Origin: Ampelomyces quisqualis
Taxonomy: Eukaryota; Ascomycota; Dothideomycetes; Pleosporales; Phaeosphaeriaceae
Direction: 5' to 3'
Length of the DNA stretch: 64,000 bases
Assembly: GCA_018398575.1 (NCBI GenBank)
Contig: JAGTXZ010000005.1
Location: 2,790,001 to 2,854,000, forward strand
Positions 10,776 through 20,791 of the stretch are shown piece after piece (within the stretch, counting starts at the first letter, position 1; every line of letters begins with the position of its first letter). A model generated the notes under the pieces. The model saw nothing but the letters and a program-made list of their open reading frames with translations, was not told where the DNA came from and ran no database searches. The translations under genes were made by a program, and so were the position numbers.

Positions 10776-13700
10776 CAGCGCTGCCAACCGGCCGTACTAC
10801 TGCTACTATTGGCCAAGTTAGACTACGCTACGGCCCACTTTGGAGTGAACTACTTACTGAGGTGATGATTTGGGATAGCTGTACTGCCCGTAGCCGTAGT
10901 ACTGCCAAGACTAGGATGTACAGCCTCCTATTGGCTCAAGCTAGTCGACAAAGGTGAATTGCTCACTACCAAAGCTTGCTTTTTGTCCACTTTCTCCACG
11001 TAACTTTGGAGATCTAGCAGTGAGCTCTTTACAACGCCACGCTGCAACCAGTTCTTGTTAAGCTGTATAGCCTCAATTGTTGCGCCACAGAGGCTGTTGC
11101 GGTCGTTAGTTATTGTACGCCGGGCTTTGCTGAAGGCGCGCTCGCAGTCGCAGCTTGTAGATGGGATAGAGAGGAAATCAAGAGCCATCTTGAACAAGAT
11201 CGGGTAGCAGTTTCTGCCAACTTTGAGCCACTATTGCCAGGGCTGTTCAAGTAGCTCAAGCTCCTCCTCACTCGCGTTTGTATAGTCTGATAGCAGTGAG
11301 TCAAAGTACTCGTCAAGCTGGCTTACTCGCTTCTGCCTCTTATTCTTGCTGTTTGTAAGCAGGTGGAGGTCTACGGCCATAGACTAATCATATAGATCCT
11401 TGTTGTTGTTGCCACCTGGCAGCTTCCGCCGTGATGGTGCTGATTGCTCCTCTGCCTCTACCTCTACCTCGTTATCGTGGTATTGCCTAAAGACCTTGCA
11501 GACTGTTTTCTCTGCTTGTTTGTACCAGGCAGGGTAGTTCTTCTACTAGGATCTAAACCATGTAAGGCAGAGTTTGGGGTAGAGCGCAGTCGCAACAGCG
11601 TAAAAGCTAACGTTAGGTTTCATAAGTAAAGTGTCAAAGTAGGTGTTAAGCTTTTCAAGCCCGTAGGAGATAGCTAATTTGAAGTAGTTGCTGCGGTTTG
11701 TGAGCTTAGCTGCAGCTTGATAGTGAGCCCACAAAGCTTGCAAATTAGGCAAAGTTTGCCAAAGAGACCCAAAGCCAGAACAGCTGTTGTTGCCTTCAAG
11801 CCGCTTAGTTATCTCATACAGGGCCTGTAGAAAGTCTACAAGCTCCGCTACGTTATCCCAATCCTCCTCTGTTATAGTGTTAGTAAGCGGGCTGTAATCA
11901 AGGCCATCGTTGGCAATATCGTCGTTGTGTCAAAGTAATTGGGTAAAGCGTTAGATTGGCTCCTTAAGCTCAAGGCAGCGGAGGAGCATAAGGTATACTA
12001 AGTGCTAGCGTAGGCCTCTATCTTGGCAAAGCTAGAGGGTGTTAAAAGCGTACAAGGGATTATTGTTGCTAACCTGCTTTTGGATTGAGTTAAAAAGCTC
12101 ACGCTACTTGTGTAAGGCACACACTGCGTTTACAAAGTTGTGTAGCTTGCTAACAACTCCAAGCTCTCAAAACAACCTGAATTGATCCCTTAGAGCAGCA
12201 GCAGCAAGCTCCTTCTCCTATGAAGTTAGACCCTCGCCGTATATAGTAGCTTTGACAATAAGATTAATTGTATAGCCAGCGCAGCGTATATGGTGATCTG
12301 AGTTGATGCTAATGTTTGGGTGCTTGTTAAGGCCGCGGATAAGCTCGTTGTCGTTGCTGCTTGCGTTATCACACACATAGCAGTAGAATTTCTGTGATAT
12401 ATTGTATTGATTGAGGGTTTTGGTTACAACAGAGGCCTGCGCAAGCCTAGTATAGTCGCTGTAGAGGTTGCAGAAAGCAATAAGGTTATCTTGTTGTTAG
12501 TAATCAGCATCTATCTCAATTAGCTGTTGTTCTGATTTTCCTTGATAGTGCGCTAGTGAATATAAAAACTCGCGTAAGACCAGAAACAGTATGTGTACGC
12601 AGCGCTAGAGGGGCGCGATCCAGCTACTGTTACATACTTCAGGCTCTAGCGGGGCGCTATTGTGGCACGTACCAACGTAATAAGCAACAACTCTAAGAAA
12701 GCTTAGGTAGTTAGACAACGTCCATATATCAAGACTTACACTAATCCTACTACTCGCCGCCCGCAGCTGCTCCCTAACCTCAGCAACCCTCTCCTCTGTT
12801 ACTAACATCAGGTACTCTCTTAGCGTACTGTGAGAGGTTGGTAGAGCTGGCAGCAAACTGCTGCGGTTCCATGTAAGTAGCCCTTAAAACGCTAGCTCTG
12901 TTGCAGCACTAAAGCTAATATCCTTCATTACAACCCAGTTAACTAACGCGCTTTGCAACGCGTCTTCTTGCCAGGGAGAGTAGGCAACACATGTTCCTGA
13001 TCTAGCAAGCTTTGCAGCTTCAAACAGCGTTGAAAACCTCAATCTTGTTGGCGTTTCTGGCATCAAACCAGTGTATAGATTAACACAATAGGCGACTCAG
13101 AGATAATTAATAATATAGCGTGTGCTACTTACAGCTTTGGCGTTGCTGAGGGTGCTACTTTGATGGCAACGTTTGCAGAGCCACAGCTTTGTTGTCGTTA
13201 TCATATCCTCCTCCAGGTACTCTAGCTTAACACCATAAGCCCATATTGGAGATAGCGCACGGTTGCCTTTCAGGTAAGCTTTGTGCTTAACTTTGTAGCC
13301 CAAACAAGCTGCTGCTAACTTCTTGCCTGCGTAGTAAACGTGGTTGAAGTTGACTTCAAAAAGCGAGCCAACAACACCAAAGTCGCCCTTGGGCACCTCG
13401 TGAGATCAATACTTACGCACAGAACGATCAACCGCGGTTGCCAACGACGACGACGACGATAACGTGGCCCAAGCCTTAGCAACCCTCTTAGAGCCAGCAG
13501 AGTAGAAAATAGACGCGACAGGCGTTGGCGTTTGGGACTGAGAAAGACGGCTCATTTTGATATGGGGTGATGATATGGGTGCAGGAGCGCAACAGCTATA
13601 TACTAGAGGTCTTCACTGCCCAACCCCCTCCCAGCTACCCTAGTGGGGCCGTGTCAAAACGTGTCAAAATCTAGGAGCAATGGCTAACGTTTTTGGACCA

Positions 13701-13884
13701 GAACAGACCTCATAGCGGCACTGCGGTTTATTGGCAATTTCGGGTAGTAGAGCCGTAATTACGGCTCCCAAACTGTCACCACTACGGCTACGGGACCCAC
13801 CTATTCACCGCTAGCTACTTACTGCTTACTTAAGCAGTAGGTAGTAGCCGTAGTAAGCAGTAGTACGGCCGGTTGGCAGCGCTG
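10776..13884 (-). mobile_element. hAT transposon (3,109 bp) with intact ends
   Basis: Both ends begin CAGCGCTGCCAACCGGCCGT when read inwards, and the terminal inverted repeats are identical over 29 bp (10776-10804 against 13856-13884). Flanking DNA shows the 8-bp duplication CTCTCGAG. The element carries one transposase gene on the minus strand, now broken. Subterminal DNA is rich in short GTAGTA/TACTAC motifs. Perfect ends with a decayed gene suggest insertion well after the host gene duplicated, followed by mutation; it could have been moved by a relative elsewhere in the genome. Confidence 0.93.
10928..13555 (-). pseudogene. hAT transposase, disrupted
   Basis: The probable start is ATG 13555 (MSRLSQSQTP). 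A BED-type zinc finger region follows: IWAYGVKLEYLEED, then KLWLCKRCHQSST. An intron with a GTAAGT donor lies near 13130. The catalytic middle is scattered over several short frames between about 13066 and 11110. The C-terminus is the hAT dimerisation domain: DFLSIPSTSCDCERAFSKAR and CGATIEAIQLNKNWL, ending at 10928. Frequent TAG/TAA codons and frame changes in the middle mean that no full transposase can be made from this copy. Confidence 0.85.
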
Positions 13885-13892
13885 CTCTCGAG
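13885..13892. repeat. 8-bp target site duplication, right (CTCTCGAG)
   Basis: Identical to 10768-10775. Host exon 2 sequence of DUF6594 copy 3 resumes directly after it. Confidence 0.9.
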
Positions 13893-14248
13893 ACGGTCTT
13901 TGCCCTCGCGAAGATGTTGACACCTTCTCCCGCATAATCTCCCAAAATGCCTTACATCTCTTTCAATGCGACCTCGAGCGGATCAAGAAAGAAATCACCA
14001 TCTCGGCAACACATACTACGACTCAACTGTGCTGAAGATCATCAAGTGGATCACATCCCTCATGGTTTCATTCCCATCAGTGGCGTCGATCTTGAATTTG
14101 ACCTATCAAAAGTCCGAGACTGTATTTTGGACTGTAGCAGCGTTGAATGTAGCGATTACTTTTTGTTTGACGGTTATTTGCCGCGGTACAGGTCGTGTTT
14201 CTGGAAATAGATCGAAATGAATGCCAGCAATCCCTAAAACTAGACTAA

Positions 14249-14676
14249 AGTTTTTGCTGCAACAATGCACATATCCCGCTGACCGTCGACGAGGAATTGG
14301 GTGGGGAGATATGCTGTATGGTTGTAATGTAACCTTCCTGTAGGATCATTCTCAGCTGATCATGCGTTCTAAGTATGGCTGTAGACTGTCAGATCGGATT
14401 ATACATGAATCTTAGCCTCAACTACTTCAGTGTCCAACGCAAGACAAGCTCAGTAGGGTTGAATATGCTAACAAGTCATCAGAAAGTCACTTCATCAATT
14501 CTACGGACGGTATGAGACTCACAAAAACGTTGTAAGTGATTCGAGTTCGGGAACATGAAACACAAGACCAATATGAAACTTGCCCAAAGGCTAAATGAGT
14601 ATGTGCAGGGTCTATTCTACCCTATCCGATGATGCCAATGTATCTCCCTTTCCTCCTGAACTCCACCACTCTCTAC
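14249..14676. other. gene-free spacer
   Basis: Ordinary composition between the end of DUF6594 copy 3 and the stop of the second Cys-rich gene. No feature is supported. Confidence 0.4.
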
Positions 14677-15126
14677 CTACTCAGTCACCCTTTGTGTAGC
14701 AAGCCAGAGTAACACTCCCGGACAACGGTCGCACCGCTTGTTCAAGTGGTATGCATCTTTAAAGTGCCATCTACATCCTAAGCAGAGCCATCCGTGTTCT
14801 TGATCCTTTCCTTTGTGCAAAATCTTGGGGATAATGACATCCTTCTCAGACGGTGCCACGAGCCTGACCAACCAACAGTCTGCACATGTATTGTGATTGC
14901 AAGAATCATGTGGAGGATTGCATTTCTGTTCTGGCACTGGTCTTCCGTTCGTGCAATGTCTGTTTGAGCTGCAGCAGACCCAGCCGTAGGGAAGATTTCT
15001 GGCACGTTGATTGAGCTCCAGGTCTAACATCCTCTTCTTTTGAGCTTCATCAATCTTTTCCTGGTCGCTTTTCTCCGATTTTGGGGTACGGGCGCCGTAC
15101 TTCTGGTCCTTGGCAAGAGATGACAT
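14677..15126 (-). CDS. small Cys/His-rich protein, copy 2
   Basis: A 149-residue single-exon protein, paralogue of the gene at 7183-7644. It has the same plan: a charged Lys/Glu-rich first 45 residues, then GWVCCSSNRHCTNGRP, C-x8-C-x-H, CADCWLVRLV, GWLCLGCRWHFKD and RCDRCPG. The conserved Cys/His order supports the frame and suggests a metal-binding fold (inference); I do not recognise a named zinc-finger family. No signal peptide or membrane segment is visible. It is divergently arranged with DUF6594 copy 4, repeating the arrangement of the first pair. Confidence 0.68.
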   Translation of the reverse strand: MSSLAKDQKYGARTPKSEKSDQEKIDEAQKKRMLDLELNQRARNLPYGWVCCSSNRHCTNGRPVPEQKCNPPHDSCNHNTCADCWLVRLVAPSEKDVIIPKILHKGKDQEHGWLCLGCRWHFKDAYHLNKRCDRCPGVLLWLATQRVTE

Positions 15127-15962
15127 GAATTGGTGAAGTAGATACCATCTTCATACACGCCTCAAGCAAGACATGTATACTTACCAGAAGGCAGTGCTTG
15201 CTGCCACAGTCACTCGCGACGCAACAAGTGACTCTGATGCCAGCAGACAGGTTCACGACTCATCATCACCGTGAGAGTCGGATTGTTCCACGAACATCAT
15301 GCGTAAATGGACAGCACCAGACGACTGCGCAAGCAACGCAGCAATATTTTGAGGTTGATGGACGAATCCTTCGCGGGCAAACGCGTCGTTGAGGAATCAT
15401 TATGAAATCCGGCATGGGATCTATGCTGTCTAACGGCTTCATGGAGGGCAAGGCAGGCCGACATATGCTCCAGCTGGGGAGAGGACGAGAATATTTCGCC
15501 TCTACTGTCATAATACATCGCCTTCCCTTGACTCAAATATTGTGGAACGAAAGAAAAGGGGTTTTGTAGGAGGTGAGACAAGGTAAAAACAAAGCCAAGC
15601 AAAGCACGCACGAAAGATGAACAAGAATGACATCTCTTCAAGTACCAGATCATTTTTCTGTATGCTTCAGCGCCATGAAATATATTCCTCAAGTCCTCAA
15701 TCGCGATGGGTCTCTGTGGAACGATGCATGTCTTCTCAAATCCTCATGCAGGCGGGGCAAACATTGCGTCGTGGAACGTTGCGCGCGGGGTTTTTCGTCA
15801 AATTCCAACAACAATAACGTGCACTCACAGAGTCACAGCCCTGTTAAACGTCGTGCAGGGCTTGCAGCGCACGAGTTTTGTACCAGGGTCGGTACCTCTT
15901 AAGAGGACGCAGCGCGCCTTTGCGCCGCCAGGCAGCCGCTCGCACCGCGGCCGTAGCTCATC
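15127..15962. promoter_or_regulatory. divergent region between Cys-rich gene 2 and DUF6594 copy 4
   Basis: About 840 bp, almost the same spacing as in the first pair (848 bp). Short frames on both strands look like chance. I see no clear sequence similarity to the first divergent region by eye. Confidence 0.4.
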
Positions 15963-16986
15963 ATGCTCGAAAAGGCGATGGCTGCCCTGAAATATATCAA
16001 AAACAAGAACCGGATCCAAATGGCCGAAAGCTGGAAGAATCATCCCATCGGCTATCCTCGCCTTGCCGAGCGTATCGCAGTGAAACCGGAAACCGGAGTG
16101 TACCGTCGCTTCGATGCACTGAACGCCCGGCATATATTGTATTTACAAGCGGAACTTTGTGTTCTTGAGGACGAGCTTCGCGACCGGGAGATTGAAGACC
16201 AGCAGGACAAAACGGGCAAGAGATCGCAATATGCGTTGGACTACCAGTGCTTTCTTCAAGAGCCAAGCAACATAGACAAGCCACAGTTCAAGCTGGTCCA
16301 AAAGATGCATGCGAAGCTGGCGGAATACAGTAGGTCCGAGTGTCGCTGGACAAATGTGCATGGGTTCTGACCAGCACAACAGATGATGCACTGATTCAGA
16401 TGTCCCTGCTGCACAAGCTAGAAGCGCCTGACAAATTCGATCTCGACGACATCCAGCTCTTCTTGAGTAGCGATGACATGGGCCCGAATGAGATGAAGGG
16501 CCTAGACGCAGATTCATGGGGTGATTGCGATGCCGACACCCATCCACCGGATCTTGTTGGCGTACATCCGCGTAAGAAGGAGGATTTGTTCTCGCGGATC
16601 GTTGCTGAGAAGGGCATCTATCTCTTTAGGTTTGGTCTAGGTCGCTTCACTAAAGGCAACAAACATCTCGGAAAGCGAGTCTACTATGACTCTACTGTCC
16701 TGAAAATGACTTTCTGCCTCACCTCAGCGATAGCGGCTATGCTTCCAGTCGCGTCAATTCTAATTCTGTATCACCTGCACTCTGTGAAGGCGCAGCTCTG
16801 GACAATCGCAGGGTTCAACGTGTTGATTAGCATGTGTCTAAATTTCTTTACGGATGCAAAGAGGACGGACGTGTTTGCGGTGAACGCTGCGTAAGTCTTC
16901 GTGGCAAGTACTGCTAGCTTTGCTAACGTGTTAGATTTGCGGCTGTACAAGTCGTGTTCATATCGCAGGATCGATCATTGCGATAG
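15963..16986 (+). CDS. DUF6594-type membrane protein, copy 4 (intact)
   Basis: Three exons (15963-16329, 16383-16890, 16935-16986) give 308 residues. Introns of 53 and 44 nt have clean GTAGGT/GTAAGT donors and CTGAC/CTAAC branch sites. The N-terminal core is YPRLAERIAVKPETGVYRRF, followed by ILYLQAELCVLEDEL. Exon 2 holds HPPDLVGVHPRKKEDLFSRI and GLGRFTKGNKHLGKRVYYD. Three hydrophobic segments (IAAMLPVASILILYHLH, LWTIAGFNVLISMCLNFF, VNAAFAAVQVVFIS) flank the invariant FTDAKRTDVFAVNAA. It is closest to copy 2 in the window and ends slightly earlier. The role is unknown; a membrane location is predicted from the helices. Confidence 0.82.
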
Positions 16987-17439
16987 AGTAAACGGACCGA
17001 AATTGCTGGCGGATTGTCAAGATGTTGCTTGGGGCTCTTCACGTGCTGGGCTATCCCGGATTAGGAAAGGTGTGATCTATTAGATGACGTCAGCCACACA
17101 TCGTGTTCCATGTGTGCTTTAACTGTACTGAGTAAATAGCGAACCAATCACTCCGCATCGACGCCATGCATCAGCCTCACCGTCCGCATTTGGTGCTCTC
17201 TGCCGTTGCACTTCTTCACTTCCATACTCCATCACATGTGCTTTGCAATGTCTCGCGCTCCCACGTGTTTGTAGAAACCAGCAGCATTTGTTGTTTGCAC
17301 CGCCCCAACTACGCACCTGCACTCCACATACTCTCCTGCCCAGTGCACGAAGCTTCCTCTCAAATCTCCAACAACCGCCTCTGAATCGCCAAGCAGCGCC
17401 AAGAGATCTTTGAGAACCTCACATGCAGACCGTCTCACG
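16987..17439. other. intergenic spacer upstream of the DUF7053 gene
   Basis: Contains the duplicated 3' marker at about 17083-17115 (see 9548-10181), then the promoter and leader of the DUF7053 gene. No further feature is seen. Confidence 0.45.
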
Positions 17440-18198
17440 ATGAGCGCCAAACACTACCTGCACACCGCCGCCGCGATACCTCTCCATATTCCTCCGTCCA
17501 CCGTCATCGCCGCGCTCCACGATCACAATACCACCCTCACTCTGCAAGCCTTGACCCAAGGCCACGAGAAGCTAACAGAGACCAACCCCGAGACGCTGAA
17601 AGACACGTGGTGGTACCCCACCGATCTCAATCCTGTTACAACATATATGGTGACCGAAGTCATAAAGTTCCTGCCCGTCGGCGACTGGGGAAAGAAGTAC
17701 ATCAAGTTTCCGGCATGCTACCAAGACACTCCTACAGGTGTAAGGACAAGAGCCGACGCGGCTGCCGGCGTGATTGTGCGTGCAGAGTTCAGAGTCGTAA
17801 GAGGCGGCGCTGCAGCCGAGGTTGAAGGTGAAGGTGGTGGTATCGGAGACGCGGAATGGGTACTGGTGGAAGATGTTGAAGTCACCTGTGCATGGTGGCT
17901 GATGCCATTCGTGAGAGGGAAAATGGAACAGGCGCACCGGGACATATGCTCCAAGATCATGGAGAAAGTGGAGATGGAGCACCGACAAAGAGCTGTTGCT
18001 GGTGTTGAATTTGGTGGCCGATATAATGTGGAGAGCCCGCACAGCGGCAGAGGCAGGATAAGCCCGGACACAGCGTTGCCTAGGTTGCCTCCAAAGGACT
18101 CAACCCAACGAACAAGGGTTGCTCACGAGGTTGATGCGCAAGAGACGCAGGGGTTAGAGATAGGGGAGTTTCGGCCGGAAAAGATCACATACCAATAG
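17440..18198 (+). CDS. DUF7053-like protein
   Basis: Single-exon protein of 252 residues, starting at ATG 17440 (MSAKHYLHTAAAIPLHIPPS) rather than ATG 17410, because the family begins with such a segment. The body, VIAALHDHNTTLTLQALTQG, then TDLNPVTTYMVTEVIKFLP and CAWWLMPFVRGKMEQAHRDI, resembles fungal DUF7053 proteins, which look like START-type lipid or steroid-binding folds. The last ~60 residues are polar and probably disordered. The substrate is unknown. It converges on the small gene that ends at 18260. Confidence 0.65.
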   Translation: MSAKHYLHTAAAIPLHIPPSTVIAALHDHNTTLTLQALTQGHEKLTETNPETLKDTWWYPTDLNPVTTYMVTEVIKFLPVGDWGKKYIKFPACYQDTPTGVRTRADAAAGVIVRAEFRVVRGGAAAEVEGEGGGIGDAEWVLVEDVEVTCAWWLMPFVRGKMEQAHRDICSKIMEKVEMEHRQRAVAGVEFGGRYNVESPHSGRGRISPDTALPRLPPKDSTQRTRVAHEVDAQETQGLEIGEFRPEKITYQ

Positions 18199-18259
18199 CG
18201 ACAGGCCTGGCGATGACAGAGTCTGCTAATCAGCCTACTTGATGTTTGATACCACAATT

Positions 18260-18862
18260 TCAACGCAGAAATGACGATACCAGATTGTTCTCTTCCGACC
18301 AATGGCTCAAATCTCCCTCTCCCTCCGCTGTCAACACCTCCCTGATCCACCCCACTTCACCCTCCGTCAATCGCGCCACATCGAGGAAGTATTCTTTCGC
18401 TCCTCCCCAGCTTCTCATCATCTCCGCTAGCAAGGCTTCAACACTCTCCATCTTCGTACCTATCATCCTCTCACACTTCTTCTTGGCCTCAACTTTCCCT
18501 AGCTCGGTGAACGCGCCTTTCGCCAAAAGCTGTGAGATATTGATGTTGCGCGTGGCAGCAAGATCAACTTCGGAGAGGGTATATGCAGCGACAATGTGCC
18601 GGACCGAGATATTCAACAGGAGAAGGAGCAGAGCGATGAATACTCCAGTACGATTGGTTATTCCCGGCGGTGCAATGAATGAGAAGAGCTGGAGGTAGTC
18701 CTGCTGACGATGCTGAAGTGGTGGCGATTCATGGGTGCTCCCGATATCAATATCTCGATGAATGCAGTATCAATATCCTATCACGACATCAAGTCCCCAG
18801 TTTCACTCTTCTTGCGATTCGTGCAGGATATAGCATACCTTTATATCCTCGCTAGCACACAT
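18260..18862 (-). CDS. small unknown protein with one hydrophobic segment
   Basis: I do not recognise this gene. The main exon (18712-18260) has an N-terminal hydrophobic stretch, GVFIALLLLLLNISVRHIV, followed by a charged helical part (KVEAKKKCERMIGTKMESVE and RLTEGEVGWIREVL). No ATG precedes the hydrophobic stretch in frame. A tentative first exon at 18862-18839 (MCASEDIK), with a GTATGC donor and a TTCAG acceptor, joins in phase to give 158 residues; that splice is a guess. The minus strand was chosen over a Ser/Arg-rich frame on the other strand because of its balanced, helix-like composition. Confidence 0.4.
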
Positions 18863-20791
18863 TGCGTATCGTCTCTTCGCCTCCTTCTCTCCGTCTCCTC
18901 CTTCCCCGTCCCCTTCCCTCTGTTCAAAAAACAGGCACCCGAATCCTGTCTATACACTACTGCCGCATATTTCGTAATCCCAACTTCTTAACTTGCGACG
19001 CATTCCTGATGTCGAAATCAGTGCGTATACTCAGATCAACAAGCTTTTGATCCCAACGCACGTGCTTTTGTGTAGGTTCGGATGCGATGGATATTAGCCA
19101 GCCGCCGCAGGGAGGGGATGCGGTAGGTAATGATGCAAATAAGATAGGTAGTATGTTGCGCTTGTTCCCCGGTAAGATACGCTATGTGAAGTTTAGTTAT
19201 GCAGATGTGCAGTGAATACGGAAAGATCCTTGCAGTAATATATACATGCTCAGACCTTGTTGCGCACTATACGAGCATCTTCATTTATAAATTTTGCAGC
19301 ACGACCTAGTCGCAACTCTGTCTTAGCTACGTACAAGCCTGCTTTGACTTGTAGACTTATTGAGCGGATTTTTTGTATACTAAAGTACCTTGTATATACT
19401 CCGTGCAAAACAATTGTTCCTTGGACGACTTCAATGCGGCCTGTGAAGGTAAAAAGGTGGCTGTAACCATCCGGAAGCAAAGTATTGCTACGCCGAGTGG
19501 CGAGGTATCGACTGTATCGTTTTGCGTATAACGATCAGGCTCGATGGTGTCACACGGCTGGGTGACAACCTTTTGATTGGAACATGTGCTAGGGAGGGAC
19601 ATGTCTGCTCTCGACCAACGACTCATTGCTGTCATCGTTTCTTCATTCTCCCAAAACGTCAGGACTCGGAGGCTAGACTGATTGCAACAAAACGTCATCT
19701 TGTGCCGAGTCATTTTGTGGCCTCTGCGTCTTCCTTGTTGTTAAGAAATAGTCATCATGGTCGCACCTACATGCATCTAGTCACGCAGCTGTTGCAACCG
19801 CACGTACTACGGGCCGCCTACAGTACGTACCACGGCTAATGTGAGCAGTACGTACTTGCTAGTGAATTGAAACGTAGCGTACCAGAGCTCAGAATCTTTC
19901 GGCAAACTCAAGGCTGAGTCGACCAGATTCCGCGGGCCGTTACAGTAAGTGACTGTCAAGGTTGGGAAGTTGGGTCCTGATGGGCAAGACTTTAGTACCA
20001 ACTACGCAAAAGTGACTATTCTGGACGCGCGATCGCTGCCGATCGCTAAATATAGCATGCCGGACAACGTAGACTGTGAAAAACGTCACGTAGAATGCCG
20101 CTGGGGCTTTATTCTGTCTTTTACTCTATGTGCAAGCACGAACAGGGCGCGTTGCTCCACAGGCAGTAGCTGTTTTACTTGGCAGAACATCAGCAGATCA
20201 AATCCAATTCAGTGGAGGTGTGCGGGGTAAGAAGTTGGGGGTTGGGGGCGCGGAACGACGGGGGGAGAAGAGGGCGTGTAAGGCAGTGTATCATATTCGG
20301 ATGATTTTGTGAGGATTCTCGTCGTTTCGTATTTTTTTCCCTCTGTTGCTGGAAAAAAGTTGGCGATTTTTTCTCGGAAGTTTGCCAAGAGTTGTTCATG
20401 ATAGGTTAACTCGAATAAAAGTCGTTCACCCGAACCGTGTAACATGTTGAAATTCGTTGATGTTGTTCGACATATCTCACGTTTGAGCATCGACGATGCT
20501 GCAAGCCGTTCTGTCTTGTGTAGCATTACAGGCTGCGACTTTCTGAAGAAGTATGCCTAGCGCTGACTTGCTGCGTGATGCTCAATCTTGACGATTGTCA
20601 GCTCTGCTCTACAATTAGGTAGCTGACTAATACACCTAAGCTTTCAGGAATCTCCGATGGCTGATCTTTGAATTGAGGATCTTGCATCATCAATTGTGAT
20701 GTGTCAGAAGTACCTGAAGAGCAGAGAAAGAGACATGCGATTCTCATCATTTGTGCGTACAAAGGTTTATGCTGGTGCATTTGCATTTTAC
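18863..20791. other. gene-free stretch of about 1.9 kb
   Basis: Ordinary composition with several frames of 60-118 codons on both strands, none with recognisable content or mutual support. It probably includes the 3' UTR of the WRS1 gene. No RNA gene, repeat or transposon end was seen. Confidence 0.45.

Larger units (their letters stand above)
10182..14248 (+). pseudogene. DUF6594-type gene copy 3, split by a hAT transposon
   Basis: The core reads AWRTHPIEYPRFLKRMSVKP and FVALNAHTLLYIQAELTDLEK. A frameshift near 10455 follows, then the continuation FDFLRASHENGDTTQLDL in another frame to a donor at 10568. Exon 2 begins ALLRQHNINPIPGPDKLDL and is interrupted at 10775 by the hAT element. After 13893 it resumes as PREDVDTFSRIISQNALHLF, shifts frame again, and continues DSTVLKIIKWITSLMVSFPS through two hydrophobic helices. 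The end of exon 2 and intron 2 are deleted: exon 3 (FAAVQVVF) follows at about 14176 without its usual partner, giving a stop at 14248. At least two frameshifts, an insertion and a deletion make this a clear pseudogene. Confidence 0.8.

Noticed and set aside
18246..18698. 150-codon plus-strand frame
   Set aside because: Ser/Arg/Pro-rich antisense of the helical minus-strand exon; composition fits a shadow.
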